Shown one piece after another: positions 26,593-35,835 of a stretch of 64,000 bases of DNA. Position 1 is the first letter of the stretch, and the number at the start of each line of letters is the position of its first letter. Position numbers and translations under genes: made by a program. Source of the stretch: Bradyrhizobium sp. sGM-13 (GTDB taxonomy: Bacteria; Pseudomonadota; Alphaproteobacteria; Rhizobiales; Xanthobacteraceae); NCBI RefSeq assembly GCF_018398875.1, contig NZ_JAGWDK010000026.1, forward strand, positions 1 through 64,000, in the 5' to 3' direction. Below the pieces are notes generated by a model, which did not search any database, had not been told where the DNA came from, and worked only from the letters and a program-made list of their open reading frames with translations.

Positions 26593-29550
26593 ATGTCTCG
26601 CCAGGACGCGAACGCAGCATTTGCCCTTTCCTCATTTTTGCAAGGCACCAACGCCACCTATATCGACGAGCTCTACGCCCGCTACGAGCAGGACCCCCGC
26701 TCGGTCGACAGCGACTGGCAGGAATTCTTCAAGAGCCTGAAAGACACCTCGGCCGATGTCCAGAAGAACGCCGAGGGCCCGTCCTGGGGCCGCGACAACT
26801 GGCCGATCACGCCGCAGGACGAACTGACCTCGGCGCTGGACGGCAACTGGGTCACCGTCGAAAAGGCCGTCGGCGCCAAGCTGGCCGCCAAGGCGCAGGC
26901 CAAGGGCGCCGAACTATCCCCTGCCGACGTCAACCAGGCGACGCGAGATTCGGTCCGCGCCCTGATGCTGATCCGCGCCTACCGCATGCGCGGTCATTTC
27001 CACGCCAAGCTGGATCCGCTCGGCATCGAAGCGCCGCGCGATCGCGAGGAGCTTGATCCACGCACCTACGGCTTCACCGAGGCCGATTTCGACCGCAAGA
27101 TCTTCCTCGATCATGTGCTCGGCCTCGAATATGGCACGCTGCGCGAGATCGTCGCGATCTGCGAACGCACCTATTGCCAGACGCTCGGCGTCGAGTTCAT
27201 GCACATCAGCAACGCGGCGCAGAAGGCCTGGATCCAGGAGCGCATCGAGGGGCCGGACAAGGAAATCAGTTTTACGCCGGAAGGACGCCGCGCCATCCTC
27301 AACAAGCTGATCGAAGCCGAAGGTTTCGAAAAATTCTGCGATCTCAAATTCACCGGCACCAAGCGTTTCGGTCTCGACGGCGCTGAATCGCTGATCCCGG
27401 CGCTCGAGCAGATCATCAAGCGCGGCGGCAATCTCGGCGTAAAGGAAATCGTGCTCGGCATGCCGCACCGCGGCCGCCTCAACGTGCTGACCCAGGTGAT
27501 GGGCAAATCGCACCGCGCGCTGTTCCACGAATTCAAGGGCGGCTCCGCCAATCCCGAGGACGTCGAAGGCTCCGGCGACGTGAAGTACCATCTCGGCGCA
27601 TCAAGCGACCGCGAGTTCGACGGCAACAAGATCCATCTGTCGCTGACCGCCAACCCGTCGCATCTGGAAATCGTCGATCCGGTCGTGCTCGGCAAGGTGC
27701 GCGCCAAGCAGGACCAGCACGGCGATCCGCCCGACATGCGCATCTCGGTGCTGCCCCTGCTGCTGCACGGCGACGCCGCGTTCGCCGGCCAGGGCGTGGT
27801 GGCGGAATGCTTCAGCCTCTCCGACCTGAAGGGCTACCGCACCGGCGGCTCGTTGCATTTCATCGTCAACAACCAGATCGGCTTCACCACCTATCCGCGC
27901 TATTCGCGCTCCTCGCCATATCCGTCCGACGTGGCGAAGATGATCGACGCGCCGATCTTCCACGTGAACGGCGACGATCCGGAAGCGGTGGTGTTCGCGG
28001 CGAAGGTCGCGATCGAGTTCCGGCAGAAATTCCACAAGCCGGTCGTGATCGACATGTTCTGCTATCGCAGGCACGGCCATAACGAGGGCGATGAGCCGGC
28101 GTTTACCCAGCCGGTGATGTACAAGCACATCGCCTCGCATCCGTCGACGCTCGAACTCTACGCCAAGCGCCTGGTCGCCGACGGCGTGCTGACCGAAGGC
28201 GAGGTCGGGAAGGCCAAGGCCGACTGGCGCGCGCGGCTCGATGCCGAGCTCGAGGCAGGCTCCGGCTACAAGCCCAACAAGGCCGACTGGCTCGACGGCA
28301 AGTGGGCCGGCTTCAAATCCGCCGACCAGGAAGAAGACGCCCGCCGCGGCGTCACCGGCGTCGATATCGGTATCCTCAAGGATATTGGCCGCAAGATCAC
28401 CAAGGTGCCGGACGGTTTCCGGGTTCACCGCACGATCCAGCGTTTCCTGGAAAACCGCGCCAAGGCCATCGACAACGGTGTCGGAATCGACTGGGCGACC
28501 GGCGAAGCGCTGGCGTTCTGCACGCTGATGCAGGAAGGCCATCACGTCCGGCTTTCGGGACAGGACAGCGAGCGCGGCACGTTCTCGCAGCGCCATTCGG
28601 TGCTGATCGACCAGGAAGACGAGAGCCGCTACACGCCGTTCAACCACCTTGGCCACGATCAGGGCCACTACGAGGTCATCAACTCGCTGCTATCCGAAGA
28701 GGCGGTGCTCGGCTTCGAGTACGGTTATTCGCTGGCCGAGCCGAAGGCGCTGGCGATGTGGGAAGCCCAGTTCGGCGACTTCGCCAACGGTGCGCAGGTG
28801 CTGTTCGACCAGTTCATCTCTTCCGGCGAACGCAAATGGCTGCGCATGTCCGGTCTCGTCTGCCTGCTGCCACATGGCTATGAAGGGCAGGGACCGGAGC
28901 ACTCCTCGGCGCGGCTCGAGCGTTTCCTGCAGATGTGCGCCGAAGACAACATGCAGGTGGTGTATCCGACCACGCCGGCGAATTACTTCCACGTGCTACG
29001 GCGCCAGTTACATCGCGAGATCCGCAAGCCCCTGATCGTGATGACGCCGAAGTCGCTGTTGCGCCACAAGCGCGCGGTCTCGCGGCTCGATGAGCTCGGC
29101 AAGGACACGACGTTCCACCGCATTCTGTACGATGACGCGCAGATGCTGCCCGACGAGAAGATCAAGCTGGCGCCGGACGACAAGATCCGCCGCGTCGTGC
29201 TGTGTTCGGGCAAGGTCTATTACGATCTCTACGAGGAGCGCGAGAAGCGCGGCATCGACGACATCTATCTCCTGCGCGTCGAGCAGCTCTATCCGGTGCC
29301 GCTGAAAGCGCTGGTGCACGAACTCGCACGCTTCAAGAATGCCGAAGTGGTGTGGTGCCAGGAAGAGCCGCGCAACATGGGCGCATGGCATTTCATCGAG
29401 CCCTATCTGGAATGGGTGCTGAACCAAATCCACGCGCCGAACCGGCGTCCGCGTTACGCCGGCCGTGCCGCCTCGGCGGCAACCGCCACCGGTTTGATGT
29501 CGAAGCATCTGGCGCAACTCAAGGCCATGCTGGATGAGGCGCTGAACTAG
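26593..29550 (+). CDS. sucA: 2-Oxoglutarate dehydrogenase E1 component
   Basis: This thiamine-diphosphate enzyme decarboxylates 2-oxoglutarate and passes the succinyl group to the lipoyl domain of E2. The 985-residue product has the E1o N-terminal FLQGTNATYIDELYARYE region, the ThDP-binding area with MPHRGRLNVL and GDAAFAGQG, and the C-terminal pyrimidine domain with GYEGQGPEHSSAR. The length is typical. A 135-base leader with small hairpins precedes it. Confidence 0.97.
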   Translation: MSRQDANAAFALSSFLQGTNATYIDELYARYEQDPRSVDSDWQEFFKSLKDTSADVQKNAEGPSWGRDNWPITPQDELTSALDGNWVTVEKAVGAKLAAKAQAKGAELSPADVNQATRDSVRALMLIRAYRMRGHFHAKLDPLGIEAPRDREELDPRTYGFTEADFDRKIFLDHVLGLEYGTLREIVAICERTYCQTLGVEFMHISNAAQKAWIQERIEGPDKEISFTPEGRRAILNKLIEAEGFEKFCDLKFTGTKRFGLDGAESLIPALEQIIKRGGNLGVKEIVLGMPHRGRLNVLTQVMGKSHRALFHEFKGGSANPEDVEGSGDVKYHLGASSDREFDGNKIHLSLTANPSHLEIVDPVVLGKVRAKQDQHGDPPDMRISVLPLLLHGDAAFAGQGVVAECFSLSDLKGYRTGGSLHFIVNNQIGFTTYPRYSRSSPYPSDVAKMIDAPIFHVNGDDPEAVVFAAKVAIEFRQKFHKPVVIDMFCYRRHGHNEGDEPAFTQPVMYKHIASHPSTLELYAKRLVADGVLTEGEVGKAKADWRARLDAELEAGSGYKPNKADWLDGKWAGFKSADQEEDARRGVTGVDIGILKDIGRKITKVPDGFRVHRTIQRFLENRAKAIDNGVGIDWATGEALAFCTLMQEGHHVRLSGQDSERGTFSQRHSVLIDQEDESRYTPFNHLGHDQGHYEVINSLLSEEAVLGFEYGYSLAEPKALAMWEAQFGDFANGAQVLFDQFISSGERKWLRMSGLVCLLPHGYEGQGPEHSSARLERFLQMCAEDNMQVVYPTTPANYFHVLRRQLHREIRKPLIVMTPKSLLRHKRAVSRLDELGKDTTFHRILYDDAQMLPDEKIKLAPDDKIRRVVLCSGKVYYDLYEEREKRGIDDIYLLRVEQLYPVPLKALVHELARFKNAEVVWCQEEPRNMGAWHFIEPYLEWVLNQIHAPNRRPRYAGRAASAATATGLMSKHLAQLKAMLDEALN

Positions 29551-29565
29551 CAATTGCCCCAAGTC

Positions 29566-29682
29566 GTCATGCCCGGGCAAAGGCGCGCAGCGCCGTCTTC
29601 GCCCCAATGTCCCGGGCATCCACGTCTTGCTTTGTCAAAATTGTCTTAGGGCGTGGATGGCTGGGACGAGCTCGGCCATGAC
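29566..29682. repeat. Dispersed repeat (family C), copy 1
   Basis: GTCATGCCCGGGCAAAGGCGCGCAGCGCC starts the element; it continues with ATGTCCCGGGCATCC, GTGGATGGC and ends GGCCATGAC. The copy at 59666-59780 has the same order of modules and nearly the same length. Here it lies inside the TCA cluster between sucA and odhB. Confidence 0.75.
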
Positions 29683-29699
29683 GCAAAGAGGAAAATACC

Positions 29700-30941
29700 A
29701 TGACTGAAATTCGTGTTCCGACGCTCGGCGAGTCCGTGACGGAAGCCACCATCGGCCGCTGGTTCAAGAAGGCCGGCGATGCGGTGGCGGTGGATGAGCC
29801 GCTGGTCGAGCTCGAGACCGACAAGGTCACCATCGAAGTGCCGGCGCCATCCGCCGGCGTGCTCGGCGAGATCGCGGCCAAGGACGGCGAGACCGTCGCC
29901 GTCGGCGCGCTGCTCGGGCAGATCAATGAAGGCGCCGCCGGCGCCGCCAAGTCGGCCGCGGCCGCAACCGCCAAGGCCGCCGCTCCGGCTGCAGCGCCCG
30001 CCGCGGCACCTGCTGCGGCTCCGAAGGCTGCAGCAGCAGATGCGCCGCTGGCGCCGTCGGTTCGCAAACTTTCCGCCGAGAGCGGCATCGATGCGGCGAC
30101 TGTGCCCGGCTCCGGCAAGGACGGCCGGGTTACCAAGGGCGACATGCTGGCCGCGATCGAGAAGGCGGCGTCGGCGCCGACCCCGGTCAATCAGCCGGCC
30201 GCTTCCGTGCAGGTCCGCGCGCCGTCGCCGGCCGATGATGCCGCGCGCGAAGAGCGCGTAAAGATGACGCGGCTGCGCCAGACCATCGCGCGGCGGCTCA
30301 AGGACGTGCAGAACACGGCCGCGATGCTCACGACCTTCAACGAGGTCGATATGAGCCACATCATGGCGATGCGCGCGCAGTACAAGGACGTGTTCGAGAA
30401 GAAGCATGGCAGCAAGCTCGGCTTCATGGGCTTCTTCACCAAGGCGGTGGTGCAGGCGCTGAAGGACATCCCAGCCGTCAATGCCGAGATCGACGGCACC
30501 GATTTGATCTACAAGAACTATTACCACATCGGCGTCGCCGTCGGCACCGACAAGGGTTTGGTCGTGCCTGTGGTGCGCGACTGCGACCACAGGTCGATCT
30601 CCGACATCGAAAAATCGATCGCCGATTTCGGCCGCCGCGCCCGCGACGGCCAGCTCAAGATCGACGAGATGCAGGGCGGCACCTTTACCATCACCAATGG
30701 CGGTATCTACGGCTCGCTGATGTCGACGCCGATCCTCAACGCCCCGCAGTCCGGCATCCTCGGCATGCACAAGATCCAGGAGCGGCCGATGGTGGTCGGT
30801 GGCAAGATCGAGGTCCGCCCGATGATGTATCTGGCGCTCTCCTATGATCACCGCGTGATCGACGGCAAGGAGGCGGTGACGTTCCTGGTGCGCGTCAAGG
30901 AGAGCCTGGAAGATCCCGCGCGGCTGGTGCTGGATCTCTGA
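29700..30941 (+). CDS. odhB: Dihydrolipoyl succinyltransferase (E2 of 2-OGDH)
   Basis: E2 transfers the succinyl group from lipoate to CoA. The 413-residue product has one lipoyl domain (about 1-78) with lipoylated Lys42 in ETDKVTIEV, an alanine-rich flexible linker, a peripheral subunit-binding domain (about 118-155, with SAESGIDAATVPGSGKDGRVTKGD), and a catalytic domain ending with His384 in YDHRVIDG. The symbol sucB is equally used. It follows sucA after a 149-base gap occupied by a repeat. Confidence 0.97.
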   Translation: MTEIRVPTLGESVTEATIGRWFKKAGDAVAVDEPLVELETDKVTIEVPAPSAGVLGEIAAKDGETVAVGALLGQINEGAAGAAKSAAAATAKAAAPAAAPAAAPAAAPKAAAADAPLAPSVRKLSAESGIDAATVPGSGKDGRVTKGDMLAAIEKAASAPTPVNQPAASVQVRAPSPADDAAREERVKMTRLRQTIARRLKDVQNTAAMLTTFNEVDMSHIMAMRAQYKDVFEKKHGSKLGFMGFFTKAVVQALKDIPAVNAEIDGTDLIYKNYYHIGVAVGTDKGLVVPVVRDCDHRSISDIEKSIADFGRRARDGQLKIDEMQGGTFTITNGGIYGSLMSTPILNAPQSGILGMHKIQERPMVVGGKIEVRPMMYLALSYDHRVIDGKEAVTFLVRVKESLEDPARLVLDL

Positions 30942-31020
30942 CACAACACGCTTGCCGGCGTCGGCACTCAAGCCTGCGCCGCAAGCCGTGGATCATGCAC
31001 GTTGATTTGTGGGGCCTGAT

Positions 31021-31767
31021 GTGACGGACAAGGTCGTTGTGATCACTGGCGGCAGCCGCGGCATCGGCCGTGCGGCCGCCATCGCCGCCGCCGCGCGCGG
31101 TTTTCGCGTCGTGGTCGGCTACGCCAGCAACAAGGCGGCGGCCGACGAAGTCGTCTCGCTGATCGAGCGCAAGAACGGCAAGGCGATCGCCGTGAAATGC
31201 GACGTCGGCAGCGAGGCGGACATTCTCGCGCTGTTCAAGGGATCAGACGAATTCGGAACGCTTGGCGCGCTCGTCAACAATGCCGGCATTGTCGGCCCGT
31301 CGATACGAGTCGAGGACATGCCGGCCGAACGCATCCAGCGCATGATGGCTGTCAACGTCACCGGCAGCATTTTATGCGCGCGCGAAGCCGTGAAGCGGAT
31401 GTCGACCCGCAACGGCGGCGCGGGCGGCGTCATCGTCAATCTTTCCTCAGTCGCGGCGAAACTCGGGTCTCCCAATACGTATGTGGATTATGCGGCGTCC
31501 AAGGGCGCGGTTGATTCCTTCACCATCGGCCTTGGCTATGAGGTTGCCGGAGAGGGCATTCGGGTCGCGGCGATCCGGCCTGGACTGATCGATACGGATA
31601 TTCATGCTTCCGGCGGCGAGCCCGATCGCGCGCATCGGCTCGCGCACATGGTGCCGATGAAGCGCGTCGGTACTGCGGAAGAAATCGCCAATGCCATCGT
31701 CTGGTTGATTTCGGACGAGGCTTCCTACGTCACCAGCGCCATCCTGGATGTATCGGGCGGCCGGTAA
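31021..31767 (+). CDS. Short-chain dehydrogenase/reductase between odhB and lpdA
   Basis: The 248-residue product is a classical SDR: cofactor loop TGGSRGIG (about 9-16), NNAG, catalytic Ser in LSSVAAKLG, and YAASK with catalytic Tyr and Lys. The C-terminus DVSGGR is typical. The cofactor preference and substrate cannot be read from sequence. The start is GTG at 31021 (VTDKVVVITGG); the overlapping ATG is out of frame. It sits between genes for the E2 and E3 subunits of the 2-oxoglutarate dehydrogenase complex. Confidence 0.9.
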   Translation: MTDKVVVITGGSRGIGRAAAIAAAARGFRVVVGYASNKAAADEVVSLIERKNGKAIAVKCDVGSEADILALFKGSDEFGTLGALVNNAGIVGPSIRVEDMPAERIQRMMAVNVTGSILCAREAVKRMSTRNGGAGGVIVNLSSVAAKLGSPNTYVDYAASKGAVDSFTIGLGYEVAGEGIRVAAIRPGLIDTDIHASGGEPDRAHRLAHMVPMKRVGTAEEIANAIVWLISDEASYVTSAILDVSGGR

Positions 31768-31804
31768 TACCTGACATCTTATCTTAAGCTAACAGGACTT
31801 CATC

Positions 31805-33205
31805 ATGGCTTCCTACGATCTCGTCGTCATCGGCACCGGTCCGGGCGGATATGTCTGCGCGGTGCGCGCGGCGCAACTCGGCATGAAGGTGGCCGTGGTC
31901 GAGAAAAACGCGACGCTGGGGGGCACCTGCCTCAATGTCGGCTGCATGCCGTCGAAGGCGCTGCTGCATGCCTCCGAAATGTTCGAGGAAGCCGGACATT
32001 CCTTTGCCAAGATGGGCGTCAGCATTTCCGCGCCAAAGCTCGATCTGCCGGCGATGATGAATTTCAAGCAACAGGGTATCGACGGCAACGTCAAGGGCGT
32101 CGAGTTCCTGATGAAGAAGAACAAGATCGACGTCCTCTACGGCGCCGGCAAGATCCTCGGCGCCGGCAAGGTCGAGGTCAACACTAACGGCAAGTCGCAG
32201 ACGGTCGAGACCAAGAACATCGTCATCGCCACCGGCTCTGACATCGCGCGGCTGAAGGGCATCGAGATCGACGAGAAGCGCGTGGTGTCGTCAACCGGCG
32301 CGCTGTCGCTCGCGAAAGTGCCGGAGAAGCTTCTGATCATCGGCGCGGGCGTGATCGGGTTGGAGCTCGGTTCGGTCTGGAAACGGCTTGGCGCCGAGGT
32401 CATGGTCGTCGAATTCCTCGATCGCATTCTGCCCGGCATGGATGGGGAAGTCGCCAAGCAATTCCAGCGGATCCTCGAAAAGCAGGGCTTTGCATTCAAG
32501 CTCGGCGCCAAGGTGACGGCGGTCGACGCTTCCGGCAAGATGTTGAAGGCGACGGTGGAGCCGGCGGCGGGCGGCGCAGCGGAAACGATTGAGGCCGACG
32601 TGGTGCTGGTCTGCATCGGCCGCGTGCCCTACACCGAAGCGCTCGGCTGCAAGGAAGCCGGCATCGTACTCGACAACCGCGGCCGCGTGCAGATCGACGC
32701 GCATTTCGCTACCAGCCTGAAAGGCGTCTATGCGATCGGCGACGTCGTGGCGGGACCGATGCTCGCGCACAAGGCCGAGGATGAAGGCGTCGCCTGCGCC
32801 GAGATTATTGCAGGGCAGGCCGGCCACGTGAACTACGATGTTATCCCAAGCGTCGTGTATACCACGCCCGAAGTGTCGTCGGTCGGCAAGACCGAGGAAG
32901 AGCTGAAGCAGGCCGGCGTTGCCTACACCTCAGGCAAATTCCCGTTCACCGCCAACGGCCGCTCCAAGGTCAACCAGACCACTGACGGTTTTGTGAAGGT
33001 TCTCGCGGATGCGAAGACCGATCGCGTGCTCGGCGTGCACATTGTCGGCCGCGAGGCCGGCGAAATGATTCAGGAAGCCGCTGTTCTCATGGAGTTTGGC
33101 GGTTCTGCCGAGGATCTGGCGCGGACCTGTCACGCGCATCCGACCCGTTCGGAAGCGATCAAGGAAGCCGCGCTTGCGGTCGGCAAACGTGCCATCCATA
33201 TGTGA
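31805..33205 (+). CDS. lpdA: Dihydrolipoyl dehydrogenase (E3)
   Basis: This flavoprotein reoxidises dihydrolipoamide with NAD+. The 466-residue product has the FAD motif GTGPGGY, the redox disulfide Cys42/Cys47 in GGTCLNVGCMPSK, the NAD motif GAGVIGLELG, and the dimer-interface HAHPTRSEA with the catalytic His. It is the last gene of the TCA block. Because alphaproteobacteria often have several E3 copies, this one probably serves 2-OGDH, from its place. Confidence 0.96.
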   Translation: MASYDLVVIGTGPGGYVCAVRAAQLGMKVAVVEKNATLGGTCLNVGCMPSKALLHASEMFEEAGHSFAKMGVSISAPKLDLPAMMNFKQQGIDGNVKGVEFLMKKNKIDVLYGAGKILGAGKVEVNTNGKSQTVETKNIVIATGSDIARLKGIEIDEKRVVSSTGALSLAKVPEKLLIIGAGVIGLELGSVWKRLGAEVMVVEFLDRILPGMDGEVAKQFQRILEKQGFAFKLGAKVTAVDASGKMLKATVEPAAGGAAETIEADVVLVCIGRVPYTEALGCKEAGIVLDNRGRVQIDAHFATSLKGVYAIGDVVAGPMLAHKAEDEGVACAEIIAGQAGHVNYDVIPSVVYTTPEVSSVGKTEEELKQAGVAYTSGKFPFTANGRSKVNQTTDGFVKVLADAKTDRVLGVHIVGREAGEMIQEAAVLMEFGGSAEDLARTCHAHPTRSEAIKEAALAVGKRAIHM

Positions 33206-33323
33206 TCGGAACCCGGTACATGCCGAATTGAAGAAGCGGCTATCCAAAGATCCATGCTTTGAACAAAGAGATCGAGCGGAGCGACCAATCAAGGACCTCA
33301 TTCCGCTTTAGAGATCACGATCG

Positions 33324-33854
33324 ATGATGCGCCGCCTGTTACAGCCGTTTTGGGTCCTGCTTGCGGTCATCTTCCTGATCGAAGCTTGGCTGTGGGATCA
33401 TCTCGAGCCGATCGTCGAGCGCATCGTTGCGCTGATTCCGCTTCGCGCCTTCAAGCGATGGCTGTCCGACCGGGTCGATGCGCTGTCGCCGGCGATGACA
33501 CTGATCGTATTTGCCGTGCCGGTGATTCTGCTGTTTCCGCTCAAGCTGGTCGGGCTTTGGCTATTGGCGCACCAATACTGGTTCAGCGCGGCGGTTGTGA
33601 TCGTATCAGGCAAATTGCTCGGCGTCGGCGTCACCGCGTTCATCTTCGACGTGACGCGGCCGAAGCTGCTGCAAATGGCGTGGTTCAAGAACATCTATGA
33701 GTTCATTGTGGCGATGCGCGCCAAGGCGGCCGAACTGGTCGATCCAATCAAGCAGCGCATCCGGGAAATTTTGCGTGGCGAGGGTGATAGCTGGTCATCG
33801 CGCATGCTGCGCACGATCGCGCGCTTCCGCAAGAGCGTGCACGAAGCGCGGTAA
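33324..33854 (+). CDS. Conserved membrane protein of unknown function
   Basis: The 176-residue product has two or three hydrophobic segments: about 8-24, 57-85 (IVFAVPVILLFPLKLVGLWLLA) and 90-110. It ends in a basic, amphipathic cytoplasmic-looking region of about 60 residues with repeated KxR clusters. I do not recognise a named family, though similar proteins seem common in this order. It lies 118 bases after lpdA and before a repeat, so it is likely its own unit. Confidence 0.75.
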   Translation: MMRRLLQPFWVLLAVIFLIEAWLWDHLEPIVERIVALIPLRAFKRWLSDRVDALSPAMTLIVFAVPVILLFPLKLVGLWLLAHQYWFSAAVVIVSGKLLGVGVTAFIFDVTRPKLLQMAWFKNIYEFIVAMRAKAAELVDPIKQRIREILRGEGDSWSSRMLRTIARFRKSVHEAR

Positions 33855-33865
33855 GGATTCTCGTT

Positions 33866-33966
33866 GTCATCGCCCGCGAAGGCGGGCGATCCAGTATTCC
33901 AGAGACGTTAGAGACTGAACCGGAAGCCGCGGCGTACTGGATGCCCCGCTTTCGCGGGGCATGACA
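33866..33966. repeat. Dispersed palindromic repeat (family A), copy 2
   Basis: It runs GTCATCGCCCGC-GAA-GGCGGGCGATCCAGTATTCCAGAG, a variable core, GCCGCGGCGTACTGGAT, then GCCCCGC-TTTC-GCGGGGC ATGAC. The arrangement equals the copy at 21134-21235. It follows the membrane protein gene and precedes the end of the DUF4337 gene on the other strand, so it may terminate both. Confidence 0.8.
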
Positions 33967-33994
33967 CCGGAAGCAATTCAACGAACCCCGACAC

Positions 33995-34585
33995 TCAATG
34001 CAAATGCAAAAGATGCGGCGCGTAGAGGCCGAGCGCGGTGATGCCGATGCCGGCGATCGCCAATATGCCAGAGACCCAGGCCAGCACGATCATGCCGGTG
34101 ATGATGGTGGCGGACGCCAGTACGATGCCGATCTGGAAGGCGGCTGAAGCGATTTCGTAGTGGTGATATTTTGCGGTCGCCTCGTCGCGCTCGTGCTCGG
34201 CGTGCTTGGCGCGTTTTGCCAACTCTTCCGAACCTTCGCCGGTCTCCGGCTCCGAGCGATAACGCTGCGCAGTCTTGTTCCAGTCGTCGATCTGCTTTTG
34301 CAGCGCCGCCTTTGCGCCATCGTCGCCGACGGTGCCGAGGCTGAGCCTGGCGTGTTCGGCGGTGGCCTGCACCACGGTGCGGCGGATGCTCTTGGCCTGG
34401 AAGAATGCCCAGAGATTTGAAGCCTCGACGTTCTTGCTGATGGCTTCGGTCTGTGCGCCCTTGCCGAGCGTTTCCGACAGCGCCAGAAACAGGGCGATCA
34501 CCGCGATCAGCAGCGCGATCTTCTTGTTCGACCCCGAAGCGTGCTCGGCGTGCTCCGCATGCTCCATGCTTTCATGTGCGCCCAT
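33995..34585 (-). CDS. DUF4337 membrane protein
   Basis: The 196-residue product has a histidine- and acid-rich N-terminus (HAEHAEHA within the first 20 residues), a first hydrophobic helix (about 22-40), a long charged helical region, and two close helices near the C-terminus. It ends in another His pair. This matches DUF4337; its role is unknown. The ATG is preceded by AGGAGGAGAATAA, a strong ribosome-binding site. Confidence 0.85.
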   Translation of the reverse strand: MGAHESMEHAEHAEHASGSNKKIALLIAVIALFLALSETLGKGAQTEAISKNVEASNLWAFFQAKSIRRTVVQATAEHARLSLGTVGDDGAKAALQKQIDDWNKTAQRYRSEPETGEGSEELAKRAKHAEHERDEATAKYHHYEIASAAFQIGIVLASATIITGMIVLAWVSGILAIAGIGITALGLYAPHLLHLH

Positions 34586-34700
34586 TTATTCTCCTCCTGT
34601 CGGTTGGCGCGCACGATTGCCGGAACCGCAACATGAGCGCAAGAGGCAAGCTAAGAGGCCATCGATGTGACGGGAGTATGTCGGCGCCGAGCGCTGAGAT

Positions 34701-35675
34701 TCATCCGCGCGGATGCGCGGTGCGGTACACTTCCAAGAGCCGCTCGCTGTCGATCCCAGTGTAGATCTGCGTGGTCGAGAGCGAGGCGTGGCCGAGCAAC
34801 TCCTGGATCGCACGCAGATCGCCGCCGCGGCTGAGCAGATGGGTTGCGAAGGAATGCCGCAGCGCGTGCGGCGTAGCGCTGTCGGGTAGCCCCAGCGCGC
34901 CGCGCAGCCGCTCCATGGTGAGCTGGATGATGCGTGGAGAAAGCGGCCCGCCGCGCGCGCCGACGAAGATCGGGCCGGCCGGCGGCAATGAATGCGGGCA
35001 CATCGCAACGTAATCGGCGATCAGCGCCAGCACGTTTTGCAGCACCGGCACCATGCGGGTCTTGTTGCCCTTGCCGGTGACGATAATAACGTCGCCTTCG
35101 CCGGGTCTTGGCACGTCCTGCCGCTTCAGTCCCAGCGCTTCGGAGATGCGCAGGCCCGATCCATACAGCAGCGCCATCACCGCGGCGTCGCGCGCGAGAA
35201 TCCAGGGATCACGTTCCTCGCCGGCGCGCTCGTCGGCATCGGCAAAGCGCTTGGCGGCGGCCATCTGGATCGGCTTCGGCAGGCTTTTTGCAATTTTCGG
35301 CGCGCGGATCGCGGACAGAGCTCCGACCTTGCCTTTGCCCTCCCGTTCGAGGTAGCGGCCGAACGAACGCAACCCCGCCAGCGCCCGCATCAGCGAGCGC
35401 CCGGCGATGTCGTCGGCACGGCGCATCGCCATGAAAGCCCTGACGTCGGTGGCTTCCAGCGCCGCAAATCGTTTCAGCGTGACCTTCTCACCCCAATGTT
35501 CGGCGAGGAAGGTGAGGCATTGGCGGAGGTCGCGGGCGTAGGCTTCGAGTGTCTTTGGCGACAGGCGCCGCTCGGCGCGCAGATGCGTCAGCCAGCGCGT
35601 CATCTCCCGCGCGAGACCGTCGTCGGCGCATTCGAGCTCGACCGCTTGCAGTGCCGGAACTTCCCTGGCCATCAT
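34701..35675 (-). CDS. xerC: Tyrosine recombinase XerC
   Basis: XerC with XerD resolves chromosome dimers at dif. The 324-residue product has an N-terminal SAM-like core-binding domain (about 20-115) and the catalytic domain with Arg in LLYGSGLRISEALGL, HALRHSFATHLL, LLGHASLSTTQIYT with the nucleophilic Tyr. It could be a XerD paralogue, but the neighbouring priA and the length fit chromosomal XerC. No dif-like site was seen near it. It is divergent from priA. Confidence 0.9.
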   Translation of the reverse strand: MMAREVPALQAVELECADDGLAREMTRWLTHLRAERRLSPKTLEAYARDLRQCLTFLAEHWGEKVTLKRFAALEATDVRAFMAMRRADDIAGRSLMRALAGLRSFGRYLEREGKGKVGALSAIRAPKIAKSLPKPIQMAAAKRFADADERAGEERDPWILARDAAVMALLYGSGLRISEALGLKRQDVPRPGEGDVIIVTGKGNKTRMVPVLQNVLALIADYVAMCPHSLPPAGPIFVGARGGPLSPRIIQLTMERLRGALGLPDSATPHALRHSFATHLLSRGGDLRAIQELLGHASLSTTQIYTGIDSERLLEVYRTAHPRG

Positions 35676-35688
35676 CCTTGCCTTCGAA

Positions 35689-35714
35689 AGCTTGTCTTGA
35701 GAGCTTGTCTTGAG
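35689..35714. repeat. Two tandem copies of a 13-base unit
   Basis: AGCTTGTCTTGAG occurs twice in direct tandem in the 160-base gap between the divergent xerC and priA genes, 14 bases upstream of the xerC start. It may be a simple duplication in the xerC leader or two binding sites. Confidence 0.55.
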
Positions 35715-35835
35715 AACCTGCCTTGGAGCCGGTGATTCAGCGCATTATATCGCACCTCTTTCGTTTACCGTTCGCTAACCGGCCCGAGCGGCGCTAGCTT
35801 CGCTCCGGATACCTCAAGCCTGATTCCCCCTAATA

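Noticed and set aside
29646..30971. A 441-codon open frame antisense to odhB
   Set aside because: It spans the repeat and the whole odhB gene on the other strand, is rich in Arg/His/Gly, and lacks family features. A shadow frame.
34701..35675. A phage or integron integrase
   Set aside because: The sequence and the priA neighbour fit chromosomal XerC, and there is no attachment site, cassette array or tRNA next to it.
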